Shown here: positions 1 to 9,955 of the stretch, piece by piece
Position numbering within the stretch: the first letter of the stretch is position 1
Layout of the letters: every line of letters starts with the position of its first letter
Origin: Polytrichum commune
Taxonomy: Eukaryota > Streptophyta > Polytrichopsida > Polytrichales > Polytrichaceae
DNA length: 64,000 bases
Direction of reading: 5' to 3'
Assembly (NCBI GenBank): GCA_950295325.1
Contig: OX485806.1
Location: forward strand, 6,262,001 to 6,326,000
Program-made: the position numbers and the translations under genes
The notes under the pieces: generated by a model
What the model was told of the DNA's origin: nothing
Databases searched by the model: none
The model's input: the letters and a program-made list of their open reading frames with translations, nothing else

Positions 1-1686
1 CCCGCCCCCCCCCACGGATGTCACTGTTCCGTCCATCGCGAAGGACGCATAACACAGGCGGATGTCATTCAGGTTCGCGTCATTTTGGACATGTAATTCG
101 TCATGCCGCAATAATTGGATCTAAGATCCTTAGATCTAGGGATTTAGATAATGGCGGCTAAGGTTGTGGCGGCCGTAAAGGCCAGCCGTTAGATGTAGGT
201 ATGACTTGATCTACGGCCAAGAAGACTTGGTGGTTGGAAAGGATAGTCCTCCGAAGGGAGTGCGGGGGCTCATTCTTTCTTTCTCTCTCTCTCTCTCATT
301 CTAGTGGTTAGAACTAGACTTATCTCTCACACATTCTTGTGGTTAGCACGACTCCTCTCTTTGCCCCTCTCCATGTATGTAGATGCAATTAGCTCTTTCA
401 TGATTAGGATGTCATTCATGATTGTAAAGATATTAATCCTAGGTCCTTTGGGGATTTCAAATTAACGAGCAAGTAATGATGAAGTGAAGGGTAAGTTTTT
501 ACGTTCAAGCAAGACAACCCGAGACTTGTCCTTTGGCCCAAAATTACATCGGTGTCTATTATTCAGACAACCAAACAGTGAATGATTGGTCTCAAACAGT
601 GAATGACATAGATGGACATGTATTTCATTATAAACATCTAACTTTCAGATCTTAAATCCGATTATTGCGGCATGACGAAATACATGTCATGAATGACATC
701 CGCCTGTGTTATACGTCGTTCGAGATGGACGGAACAGTGACATCTAAAATTACATGAATATTTGTTATTCAGACAACCAAAAAGTGAAGGACTAGTCTGG
801 AACACTGAATGACATAGATGGACATGTATTTCATTATAAATAACGCACGCACTTAACTTTCAGATCTCATATCCGATTATTGCGGCATGATAAAATACAT
901 GTCATGAATGACGCGAACGTGAATGACATCCGCCTGTGTTATGTGTCGTTTGCGATGGACGGAACAATGACATCCAAAATTACATCAGTGTTTGTTATTC
1001 AGACAACCAAACAGTGAATGACTGTCTAAAACAATGAATGACATAGATAAACATATAATTAATTATAAAATGTATAGACTAAGGCAAGAACTGCTGGAAG
1101 AAAAGATTAAGTGATCATTAAGTAACATCCAATAACCTAAGATATCAAAGCTAATGCAACTAGATAATAACACATCTCTTCAATAGGGTTCAACATCCTA
1201 TCATTCAACATTCATAGGGTTCAAAAACCCTGTTATTCAACATTCATAGGCCTCATAAACCTCTTTGTCCCTCATTTCTATTCCTATGCTTCAACAACTA
1301 ATTGCATCTACATACATGGAGAGGGACAAAGAGAGGAGTCGTGCTAACCACAAGAATGTGTGAGAGATAAGTCTAGTTCTAACCACTAGAATGAGAGAGA
1401 GAAAAAAAAAAAAAAATGAGCCCCCGTACTCCCTTCGGAGGACTACCCTTTCCAACCACCAAGTCTTCTTGGCCGTAGATCAAGTCATACCTACATCTAA
1501 CGGCTGGCCTTTACGGCCGCCACAACCTTAGCCGCCATTATCTAAATCCCTAGATCTAAGGATCTTAGATCCGATTATTGCGGCATGACGAATTACATGT
1601 CCAGAATGACGCGAACCTGAATGACATCCGCCTGTGTTATGCGTCCTTCGCGATGGACGGAACAGTGACATCCGTGGGGGGGCGGG
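1..1686. mobile_element. Foldback / long inverted-repeat transposable element
   Basis: Positions 1-392 are repeated as their reverse complement at 1298-1686 with only scattered mismatches. Each arm starts with a C/G run followed by ACGGATGTCACTGTTCCGTC and includes the same CT-rich tract and the same GGCCGTAAAGGCC block. The 0.9-kb centre carries internal direct copies of the arm end. No reading frame looks coding; the small ORFs read across the arms. Long arms with a short non-coding centre are typical of foldback or Mutator-like non-autonomous elements, but the superfamily is not established. The left end touches the window edge, so no TSD can be checked. Confidence 0.8.
540..1072. repeat. 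Internal tandem repeat of the foldback element (about 2.4 units)
   Basis: Three successive segments start with AAAATTACAT at 540, 746 and 976 (units of 206 and 230 bp, then a partial copy). Each carries TTATTCAGACAACCAAA and GAATGACATAGAT. The first two end with a copy of the outer arm end (CATCCGCCTGTGTTAT, then GATGGACGGAACA). The element therefore appears to have duplicated its terminal sequence inwards. Confidence 0.8.
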
Positions 1687-2015
1687 CAACCTGTTTTTTG
1701 ATCTGACATGCCCCCTATAAGTTCGTAGGGGGTACTTTAACGTCCGCCATACTATCACCGGGTTGAGAGTGGTACGCCTAGATGTAGTTACGCTCTATGC
1801 CCTTGAGTGGTGACGGAGACGGAGATTATCAACATCTTTGCTTGGGTGGGGGGCTATCAATGACGCCGGCATCAAGAGGCTACTTGGAGTAGTCAATGAT
1901 GGATGCGCAAGTTTGAATCATCTACGACCTCAAGTGAGGGCTTTAAACGTTGATGCCAAAATAAAAACAAACAAAACCCAAGGGAAAGGAGAGGGAACAT
2001 GTGAAAATCGATATA

Positions 2016-2797
2016 CATTGAAGCAGGGTTGTCTATCGCGACGTCATGACGGGGTCGTGCCGTCGTGTCGGGTCGGACCCCTCCGTCACGACACAATAGG
2101 CTCCTCGTAGGGTCAAACTAGGGTCAACCTAGTAGGGTGGGTAAAATACTTACCTTCTTGCCAAGGTGGCGTCCTATGTGGCAAAAAATGCCGACGTGGA
2201 TGTGCATATTTCCCTTGGCATGTAAACCATTTTGTTAAAATCAAAGTAATAAAATATTACTAAGGAGGGTGTAGGTCGGACGGGGGGAGGGTCGGGCGGG
2301 GGGGGGGGGGAGGACGGGGAGGGAGGGTCGGGGAGGGAGGGTCGGGTAGGGTGGTCGGAAGGGGGGTAGGGTTGGGTGGGGGGGTCGGGTGTGAGGGAGG
2401 GTCGGGTGGGAGGGTCGGACGGGAAAAGGTCGGACAGGGGGGTCGGACGGGAGGGAACGTAAGGAACGGGTTAGGGAACATGTTAATGGGCTAAGGGAGC
2501 GGGGTTAGGGTACGGGGAACGGGGGGGAACGGGGGCGGACGGGAGGGCGGACGGGCGCTAGTAATTTTATTCCCCACTTTACCTCTATTTTGCTGACATG
2601 TCATCACACGTGGACATCGTAACTCCTACGTGTCCGCAATGGGGTAATGTAAATACACAAAAAATTCGGTAAAATTCAAGTCCGGCAGGATAAAGACATC
2701 ATCCGGCATAATGTCGTGACGGATACGTGTCGTGACGGCACGACATTATGTCGGGATTACCCTCCGTCACGACACAATAGACAACCCTGCATTGAAG
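2016..2797. mobile_element. Non-autonomous hAT-superfamily element with 8-bp TSD
   Basis: The element runs 2024-2789 (766 bp). It begins CAGGGTTGTCTAT and ends with the reverse complement ATAGACAACCCTG; beyond 13 exact bases the inverted match continues imperfectly. It is flanked on both sides by CATTGAAG (2016-2023 and 2790-2797). An 8-bp TSD with ends starting CAGGG is diagnostic of hAT elements. The right-end sequence CCGTCACGACACAATAG also occurs inside near 2085-2100, and ACGACATTATGTCG palindromes lie near the right end. There is no transposase coding, so it would depend on a partner elsewhere. Confidence 0.88.
2270..2560 (+). repeat. G-rich GGGTCGG-type degenerate repeat inside the hAT element
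   Basis: About 290 bp of plus strand is dominated by G runs spaced by GTCGG, GAGG or GACGG, including a run of about 12 G near 2299. The closely spaced G runs could form G-quadruplexes. The proline-rich minus-strand frame here is a by-product of composition and is not taken as a gene. Confidence 0.7.
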
Positions 2798-2979
2798 CAT
2801 ATTTACACAAAATGTACACCATGTGTCTCAAATGAGTTTAATATATTTCACGTGAGTGGACAACTCTCTGTACAAGTAATCGACCGGATCCATGTGTCTC
2901 TCGCCTATTGGATTACAACCTAGGAACTGGGGCACGGTGAGTCTGCTAACCACAAGTGTTTGAAGGTATTTAATGAGGT

Positions 2980-3499
2980 CTAACAAAAAAACCGGTCTTG
3001 GACCTTCCTGACCGTCCATGTAGGGCAAACTATGAAGTTGTATGGTGGGTTCAAAATGTTTTTGGAAGCTTTGTCGTCCACCAACAGCGTGTTATCACAG
3101 GTGGGACAAACGTCGTAGGGATAGCCAGCCATAGAGGGACACCGGTCCCAAATAATTTGCTTCAAGACCTTAAGATATTGATTTACGGCAAGTTTGTTGG
3201 GCATCCTGACAACCTTGTTGTCGGGAGTGTATAAAATTTTATAAAGCTCTTGTCCTAGGACTAAGCAAGGGGGTTCGAGGCCCTTGAAGATGAACTCCAT
3301 GACAACTTGGGTGTTCTCGGACTTCATGAAGCTCTATATGATCACCCATCATCTTGATTGGGAAATCTCCAGGAAGCGCCGAAGCCACAGCTGGAGGTAC
3401 ACAAGCTTGCTTTTGATGTACGTGGGGGGGGGGGGGAGGTTCATAGTTTGTGTCCTTGGGCTTGTAGAAAGGCACTGTGGGAACCCTGGGACAATACAC
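2980..3499 (-). pseudogene. Frameshifted minus-strand coding relic, family unknown
   Basis: Two overlapping minus-strand frames look like one protein broken by a single-base shift near 3330. The upstream part (3499 to about 3335) contains a proline run and PGDFPIKMMGDHIEL. The downstream part (3327 to 2980) contains EFIFKGLEPP and a cysteine pair in YDVCPTC. Composition is protein-like, unlike nearby random frames, but no family was recognised. A further 11-G/C run interrupts the proline-rich part. It may be the 3' part of the old minus-strand gene seen at 7-9.9 kb, since strand and palindrome-bearing spacers agree. That link is inference. Confidence 0.35.
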
Positions 3500-4083
3500 G
3501 CATTGGACAAGGACCCTGCTGAGATTTTAAACCAGGAACCGGGTTTTAGGCGGCAAAGATGGGGTGGGTAAAATCGGGGAGGCCATTGCGTTGTTCTCCA
3601 CGCTTATGGTAGAGGAACGATGGGGAGCTGCAATGCTATGCTTCGATCCTTGCAAAGACGAGCGAGAGAAAAGAAGAAAGGGGCAACGACTATGTCATGC
3701 TATGTCCATTTGAAGCATAACAAAAAAATTGTACAAATACAAAAACAATTGAATCATTAGTGGCAATAGAAATGTACGGAGGGTAAAAACATACAAAATA
3801 CATTTGAACACAAAAAAAAACAAATAAGGACCAAAAATAATAATTTTATTTTTACAATGCTTTATATACAATTTGCCTGGGGGGAGCTGCATTGAACAAG
3901 CCGTTCAGATTATCCTAAATATAAATCTACAAAATTGCTTGTGCACCGCCAAATTCGAGCATAGTCATATATATGCGGGGAGAGGGAGGTTGGCGGGAGA
4001 GAGGGGCAGGAGTGCCGGGGGGGGGGGGGCAGTTCTTTGTAGCTACGGGGACATGACCACAACAACTATACAATGACCTAAGG

Positions 4084-4495
4084 AGTTTGGGTTGAGCAAC
4101 CCAAACTGGGAGGTCTCAATATATTGCCTCGTCTTGGTCATGCTTGGACGTTGTGGAAACCTCCACTGTCTTCACTGCCCCACCTCTCTCACCACCGCCT
4201 TCTCTAACAAGGTCAGCAACCTGCCCTTGCAAAGGCTCAATATCAGGCCTTTGTCCTAACCCAACCTCCGCATGTGCATCATGCATGGATTTATCGATTT
4301 GGTTAGGACTAGAAGTATTACTAGGCCCTTGCGGGCCTTCAACATCTAACATGTTTGTGTCTCTTTGACACTTATGTTGGTCAAGGGGAGACTGACTAGC
4401 AACGGGGTTTCGGTTGTCTGACCCAAACTATCATGCATTGGGGGAGTCACATGCGGGCGCTGTAGGGGCGGGTGGGTTTGGGTCGGCGACCCAAA
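4084..4495. repeat. Dispersed palindrome GTTTGGGTCGnCGACCCAAAC (left copies)
   Basis: Near-perfect palindromes occur at about 4084-4105 (GTTTGGGTTGAGCAACCCAA) and 4471-4495 (GTTTGGGTCGGCGACCCAAA), with a half-site near 4418. The same motif recurs near 7857-7915, 9540-9640 and 34653-34910, always in non-coding gaps. Confidence 0.7.
4116..4352 (-). pseudogene. Possible exon of the old minus-strand gene
   Basis: A minus-strand open frame of 78 codons follows a plausible acceptor (ATGTTAG just upstream). It is acidic and low in hydrophobic residues. Its interest is context: copies of the GTTTGGGT...ACCCAAAC palindrome lie on both sides (about 4084-4105 and 4471-4495), the same arrangement as around exons near 9.6 kb. 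No family recognised. Confidence 0.25.
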
Positions 4496-5243
4496 CATTT
4501 TGGTGTCGTCTTATTCATACACGGGTAGATCACTCTAAGGCATTTTTGTGCACCACGTGCGGCTGGGGGTTTTTTGTTTTGGGGCTATTTACCTTCAAGG
4601 GTTGAATTAAAGCCTCCCTATAATTACTTAAATTTCAAAAATGGCCCATTTGTTTGCACCCTTCCATTACTTATATTGTCCAAGTCACTACAATTTTTTG
4701 TACTCTATATTCCTTTTAAGTAATAAAAACTAATCTACTTCCTAACGCATTGACGAGTGTTAAGGGAAACCATGGAAACAAAGAAGGGTACAAACAGTAA
4801 TATCATTGCAAACAAAGTTATGAAGAAAACACATAGGAGACCATAGCAAATATACTAAACATACCTTCTAGGATCCTTATCTTCAGCCCCTATATTAATT
4901 TTACAAAAAAATAATGGCCCACATTTTATGTCCATCTAACTTACTTATAATGGAATTGTCTACATTTAATGGCCCCTTCATTATTTGGAATTCCTTTATA
5001 ATTTTTATTTCAAATGATTTTAATCCTCTCTATATTATGCCGCACGTCGTTTTTTAAATGCACTAAGTGACCTACCCGTGTATTCATATTGGGGGGGGGG
5101 GGGCAAAAGGGGTGGAAGCTCCGAGGATGCGCCATATGTTGGGATCGTCCACTTGTTGGACTGGGGCATATGGAACGTGGTGGGGCCGCATCATGTGTTG
5201 GAAGCTTAATGAGGAATGGACTACTGAGGGATGCTCTAAGTAA

Positions 5244-6844
5244 GGAAGTGTGAGCCCAAAATGGTGCCCACATGTGGTGATTAACTCTTCGAAACCAATT
5301 TTAGTTTGACTTTGATGTGTTATGACTATTCACAAAACATAAAAAGAGTGAAGTGTGGTGTGGATTTAAGTTTAGGCATTAGAATGTGTTGTGTAGTTAT
5401 TTCAAGGTTTGATTTCAATAAGAGGATGCCTTGATTATGTGAGTAAAGGGTAAGGTGAGGCAAGGTGAGCTCCGCGGGTTAAATGCCCACTTTTGGATCC
5501 ACCTTGGTAGTTTAGGAAGAAGGAAGCTTGGTGGAAGGGGATTAGTCCCTACTTTGAAGGTGAAGGTTAAGGGATTGTGATTGGAGGTGCTAATCCTCCC
5601 ACCCTATCCTCACCTCTCTCTCCCTCTCTCCCTCTCTCCCTCTTTGCTACTTAAGGTGTTCTTTCTCTCATTTGCAACTCTCTCCATCAAGCGCTCTCAA
5701 GGGGAGCAAGCTCTTAAAGAGCTTGAGCACGTGTGTGTGACATTAGTTTTTAGTAGAGTTGATTAATTAAGCTCTCTCTCAAGGCCCCAAGTGAGGGAGC
5801 TCTTGAGCTTAAGGTTGCATGTAGTGATTAGGTGTTAGTTAGTTAAAGTAGTGTGTTAGATTAGCGCATGACTTAGCATCAAAAGAAAGAAAAGAGAGGA
5901 AGAATTAGAACCTTGATGATGGGATGGGAGAGGTTGTATTAAGGGTAGCCAAGACTAAGGTGAGGAGCGACTGCTGGAGGGATTCGGCTGGGCCTAAGGC
6001 CAACCAGCTTAGCTACTGGACTAAGGTGAGGATTTAACTGCTGGAGGGATTCGGTTGGACCTAAGGCCAACCAACTTAGCTGCTGGACTAAGGTGAGGAT
6101 TTAACTGCTGGAGGGATTCGGCTGGACCTAAGGCCAACCAACTTAGCTGCTGGACTAAGGTGAGGAGCGACTGCTGGAGGGATTCGGCTGGGCCTAAGGC
6201 CTCACCCGCTTAGCTGCTGGACTAAGGTGAGGAGCGACTGCTGGAGGGATTCGGCTGGGGCCTAAGGCCTAAGAAGCTTGGCTGCGGGAAGATAATTTGG
6301 CTTGGGCCTAAGTATTTCATTAGCTCTAATTAGTCAAACTACTAGGGGGGTTGTAGTTAGGATAATCCTTTTAGGATTGATAGACCATGATAGATTATTG
6401 CATGCCATCTTGGCTTTAGGTAGAGTTGGATTTACTAGGAAAGTAGAAGTGTGTGGGACTTTCAAATGTGTGGATGGTTACCCATTGAAGCAAGTGTTTT
6501 TAAACACTCGTACCTTTGGTTGGAATATAATACATGCACAATCAATGGGAACTGTGGAGGATCCTAGCAAGGACAAGATAAAGGAAGTAAAAATCAAGAA
6601 GTCTAGAGGGATCTCTTTAAGGGCATGCGTGGCCAAGGCCGCGGGTTGGACCCTTGAAAAATCGAATTCCACTACGAGCAACGATGCTCACAATAATAAA
6701 GCAAAGGAGTTAAGATGAAGTTAGTGCCTTGAACATGAGAGCCATATAGCAATTCATGTTATGGTATTAGGAATTGAATGTGATTCTCAAAGCCATCACC
6801 CGGACTAGGACGCCTAAGGGTGGTGGATTTGGCCTCACAGGAAG
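5244..6844. mobile_element. Solo LTR (TGTGAGCCC...CCTCACA) with TSD GGAAG
   Basis: The LTR spans 5249-6839 (1591 bp), begins TGTGAGCCC and ends GGCCTCACA, giving short inverted TG...CA termini. GGAAG occurs directly on both sides (5244-5248 and 6840-6844), the 5-bp duplication expected of integrase. No internal retrotransposon domain and no second LTR adjoins, so it is a solo LTR left by recombination. It contains a CT-rich stretch near 5600, a 66-bp tandem array, and a 138-codon frame (6302-6718) of unknown meaning. Near its 3' end it shares GGACTAGGACGC and TAAGGGTGG with the LTR at 38968-40386, as well as the start and a CATAAAAAGAGTG block, so the two belong to one diverged family. Confidence 0.85.
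5954..6290. repeat. Tandem array, five units of 66-67 bp
   Basis: Units start with ACTAAGGTGAGG at 5954, 6020, 6087, 6154 and 6221. Each contains CTGCTGGAGGGATTCGG and CCTAAGGCC, with most variation at AGCGACTG versus ATTTAACTG. The array sits within the solo LTR and accounts for part of its extra length compared with the relative at 38968. Confidence 0.92.
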
Positions 6845-7856
6845 CCAAGGAACAAGTGTGGAAAGGAGCTGGAGGAAGCCACCACCAAACCTTGCGCCCA
6901 CATTCCTTGTATCAACTTCATGATCAAGTATGCATTGGACAGAGGCTAGGCCATCGCGCTTTGTCGTTTCTACTCTAACATGAGAGCCCTCAACTTTGCG
7001 ACATCATTCTGCACCGAGGGTTCTTCTGCGGTAGCCTTCTGCAAGTGAATGCGCTACTCCTTGTCCCTCAACATCTTCTAGTTAGCCTCTTGTACAGTTA
7101 GGACTTTGGGTTTCACCCTCACCATGTTGGCGAATGTTGTAGGGGAGGGAGGATCCGACCTAAGCCGTTTGGCAAGCTTCATATCGTCCTCGTCTTCACT
7201 ACTTATAGCGATGGTCTCCTCCACTGCGTAATCGCCGTAGAATTTCTTCCCCTTTAGCCTCCTCCTTTCCTTGAACGTGGCAGTCGCGTCCCCGGAGTAC
7301 ATGTCCCTCGTATCATCCACAGTGAGGACGGCCACCAACTTATTATGCGGAGTTGCCACCCGTATAGCTTTCTTTTATTGAGGGGCTTCGGAATCCTATG
7401 TGTAACCCCTTGCCCCTTCCTCAACCTTTGCTCTCCACCCTCATGTCATCTTCTTCCTGTTCTTCCTCCTCCTCCACCTCGTCACCTGGTTCTCAGGACA
7501 GATTGCCCGAATGCAATCCGATCAGAGGTTTGGAAATTCCAACATGGCGATTTCTTCTGGGTTGATACGCTTCGCCATATCCAATGGGTTTTCATCCCCC
7601 TTGATCAATCTACTCGAAATAGCTTCTCATGATCCAATCGAGGATGTCCATCTTCTTTGCCAATGATTATGGATTTTGTACAATTGAACATCACCATCCT
7701 CTATATAGGAATAATATATGTTTAACTCCAATATCTGTACATTCCCATATCACTTGTATTAGAATTACGCACATGATATTACACCCAAAAAAAGAAAAAA
7801 AAAACATGACAAGAAAATCAAAACAAAGGGATCCACCTAATAAAAACAATGCCTAA

Positions 7857-7915
7857 TTTAGGTCGGTCGACCCAAACCAACATAGTGCTTGATTTGGGCC
7901 GTTCGACTCAGACTA
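7857..7915. repeat. Dispersed palindrome, two copies
   Basis: AGGTCGGTCGACCCAAACC (about 7860-7878) and a degraded second copy GGGCCGTTCGACTCAG (about 7895-7910) lie between coding blocks of the old minus-strand gene. Confidence 0.55.
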
Positions 7916-7958
7916 TGAACCAACTATTTAAAGTTGCTTACCATAGCAACATAGATGG

Positions 7959-8550
7959 GTTTGGAGCCCCAAAGATGTTGAAAATACAATCCCCTCTTCT
8001 CGTTGGAGTCTTCATCATTCATAGGTAGAACTCCATCCACAACTCATCGGCAGGATAGTTGGCGTATTTAGCCTCATCGTAGAGGCATTTGTCGGCACCT
8101 TAACCTTCTGGAACTTGAAAGAGTTTCTCCATCCGGTTTATGATATGGTTCTCCACCTTTAGCAAGTTCGCTTTGTACATGAAGTACAAACACAATACGT
8201 TGATGACCTTGGTTTTCTTGTCCTTCAACGTCATGTATGCCCCCTCCGTTGGTACAGTTTGGAGCCCCCAAAGATGTTGAAAATATAGTCCCCTCTCCTC
8301 ATTAAAATCTTCATCATCCGCCGGTAGAACTCCATCCGCAACTCATCAACAAGAGAGTTGGCGTATTTGGCCTCATCGTAGAGGCATTTGTTGGCACCCA
8401 ATCTTCTGAAACTTGGAAGAGTTTCTCCATCCAATTTATAAAATGGTTCTCCACCTTCAGCAAATTTGCTTTGTACATGAAGTACAAACATAATACATTT
8501 ATGACCTTGGTTTTCTTGTCCTTCAACGTCGTGTACGTCCCCTCTGCCGG
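7959..8550. repeat. Tandem duplication of 298 bp inside the pseudogene
   Basis: The segment starting GTTTGGAGCCCC at 7959 recurs from 8257 with about 85-90 percent identity by eye. Both copies contain AACTCATC, CATCGTAGAGGCATTTGT and TTTGTACATGAAGTACAAAC. The second copy keeps the reading frame longer, so the first is probably the more decayed duplicate. Confidence 0.85.
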
Positions 8551-9537
8551 TGCAGCAATGTAGTGAGAAATACTCACAACATAATCCGGCTGCAATTTCC
8601 TAACAATCTTATACACATGCTTCGTCCTCCTATCCTCGACTATCCATAGTCATAAGTCGATTTCCTTGAACTTGGAGCTTGCATAGTCAACAAACGTTGA
8701 TAGGAAGGGCTTGTAGAAGAAGGTGCTCATGTTGCCTTCAAACAAACTTCCAGGAATGTTCCTAAAATCTATCATTCCAAAGGGGAACCGTTCCTAGCTT
8801 TTGTGCTTATTGCCTTCCTGGCCTCAACGCCAGGCCAATCCTGGATTTTCAAAGGGTCTAGGGTGACAAGGTTGAGATGCATGTCCCCCTCAAAACTGAT
8901 AATTTTTTTTCTCCTTTATGAAGTTGGAGAAGGTACGCGCCATATGATCTAAAAGTGCCCATTTCTTTCCATCTTTCACCAGCTTGGACCTCAAGAAGTC
9001 TTCCCCCGCCTCCTTGATTAGAGCCGTCATGGATGTATTGGTGAACTTGTATTTTGCCTCGAATGCTCTTTAGTGCGCCTCGTGAACCTTGCCATCCATA
9101 AAAATGTTCATTTTAAGAACTAGCTTGTGTAGCTCCTGGATGATAGTCGTCTCCATCTTCATGTTCTTTGTCCAATCCTTCATTGTGTAGCATAAAAGAA
9201 CAAAGAATTTCGACTTGGAGAATACAGTTTTTGGGTGCACCCCGCATCACTTTGCCGACGACTCGACGTGCAGGATGTATGTTACCACCTTCCCCATCGC
9301 CATCTTCGAAAGGCCTTTCAAACACGCTCTTTCACTTCAACCAAACGGCGTTGGATGTTGTGATTAAATAAATCTCTCCTTTCAGCTCATTGTATTATTT
9401 TTGCTTGTGACTAGCGTTATCAATAGAGGAAAACTTATTAATCATCTGGTATTTAAAATCCTACATATGAACTGAGAACACATGTTAGATCTATATTTGT
9501 TGATTCAAAAGAAAATCATGAAAAACAACTGTAATAA

Positions 9538-9640
9538 GAGTTTGGGTCGATTAACCTAAACCATACAAACAATACTAGAGTTTGTGTCGATTGACCCAAA
9601 CTATAAAATAGAACAAGAGTTTGGGTCGATCAACCCAAAC
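9538..9640. repeat. Cluster of three GTTTGGGTCGAT...ACCCAAAC palindromes
   Basis: Three copies about 40 bp apart begin GAGTTTGGGTCGATTAACCT, GAGTTTGTGTCGATTGACCC and GAGTTTGGGTCGATCAACCC. The last abuts the predicted splice donor at the end of the exon ending near 9655 on the minus strand, so the cluster would sit at the 5' end of an intron. Confidence 0.75.
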
Positions 9641-9891
9641 ATACTTACTTCCCACTTGGGATTTTTGTCCTTGTGAGGCCTGCCATAAAACTCCCATGAG
9701 GCCACGATGTTCTTAATCCATGAAACTTGGTAGGCCCATTTCTTGTTCCCCATGTTGAAATAACAGGAGATATCGTCGAGTCTGGTCTCGTTATCGACCA
9801 TACCACCAATGGTTTCCACAATTTCAAATTTTTCTTATGCTGATTGGGATCATAGGTTGTCAAATTGTTCCCAACTTTTTGGATCTCCCTT

Positions 9892-9955
9892 CACTAGTAG
9901 AAAACATGGTAAAAAAGAACCGTAGTCGTTTTCCCATTACGGTTCTTTTGACCAC
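9892..9955 (+). repeat. CACTA left terminal inverted repeat, 64 bp, with internal hairpin
   Basis: Perfect match to the reverse complement of 31743-31806. Inside it, AAAAGAACCGTA and TACGGTTCTTTT form a 12-bp inverted repeat around a GTCGTTTTCCCAT-type loop, so a single end can fold on itself. In En/Spm the TNPA protein binds short motifs near the ends; whether this hairpin plays that role is inference. Confidence 0.95.

Larger units (their letters stand above)
6850..9889 (-). pseudogene. Degenerate minus-strand multi-exon gene, part downstream of the CACTA insertion
   Basis: Protein-like minus-strand blocks run from the CACTA edge downwards. 9889-9655 encodes a block containing CYFNMGNKKWAYQVSWIKN with one frame change near 9820, and ends at a good donor (GTAAGTATG). 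9390-9113 contains ITTSNAVWLK, an in-frame TGA, then HPARRVVGKVMRGAPKNC. About 9060-8930 contains MTALIKEAGEDF. About 8760-8250 contains IVRKLQPDYVVSISHYIAAP. 7359-7078 is a lysine/acid-rich block. Several stops and shifts show it is dead. The frame continues on the far side of the CACTA element at 31810-32252. No family was recognised; repeat-borne origin is likely but unproven. Confidence 0.5.

Noticed and set aside
1838-2110. 90-codon plus ORF crossing the hAT left end
   Set aside because: It runs through the TSD into the transposon terminus, so it cannot be an old gene and shows no protein-like pattern.
2260-2481. Proline-rich minus-strand ORF of 73 codons
   Set aside because: It is the translation of the G-rich repeat inside the hAT element; any frame here is rich in Pro or Gly.
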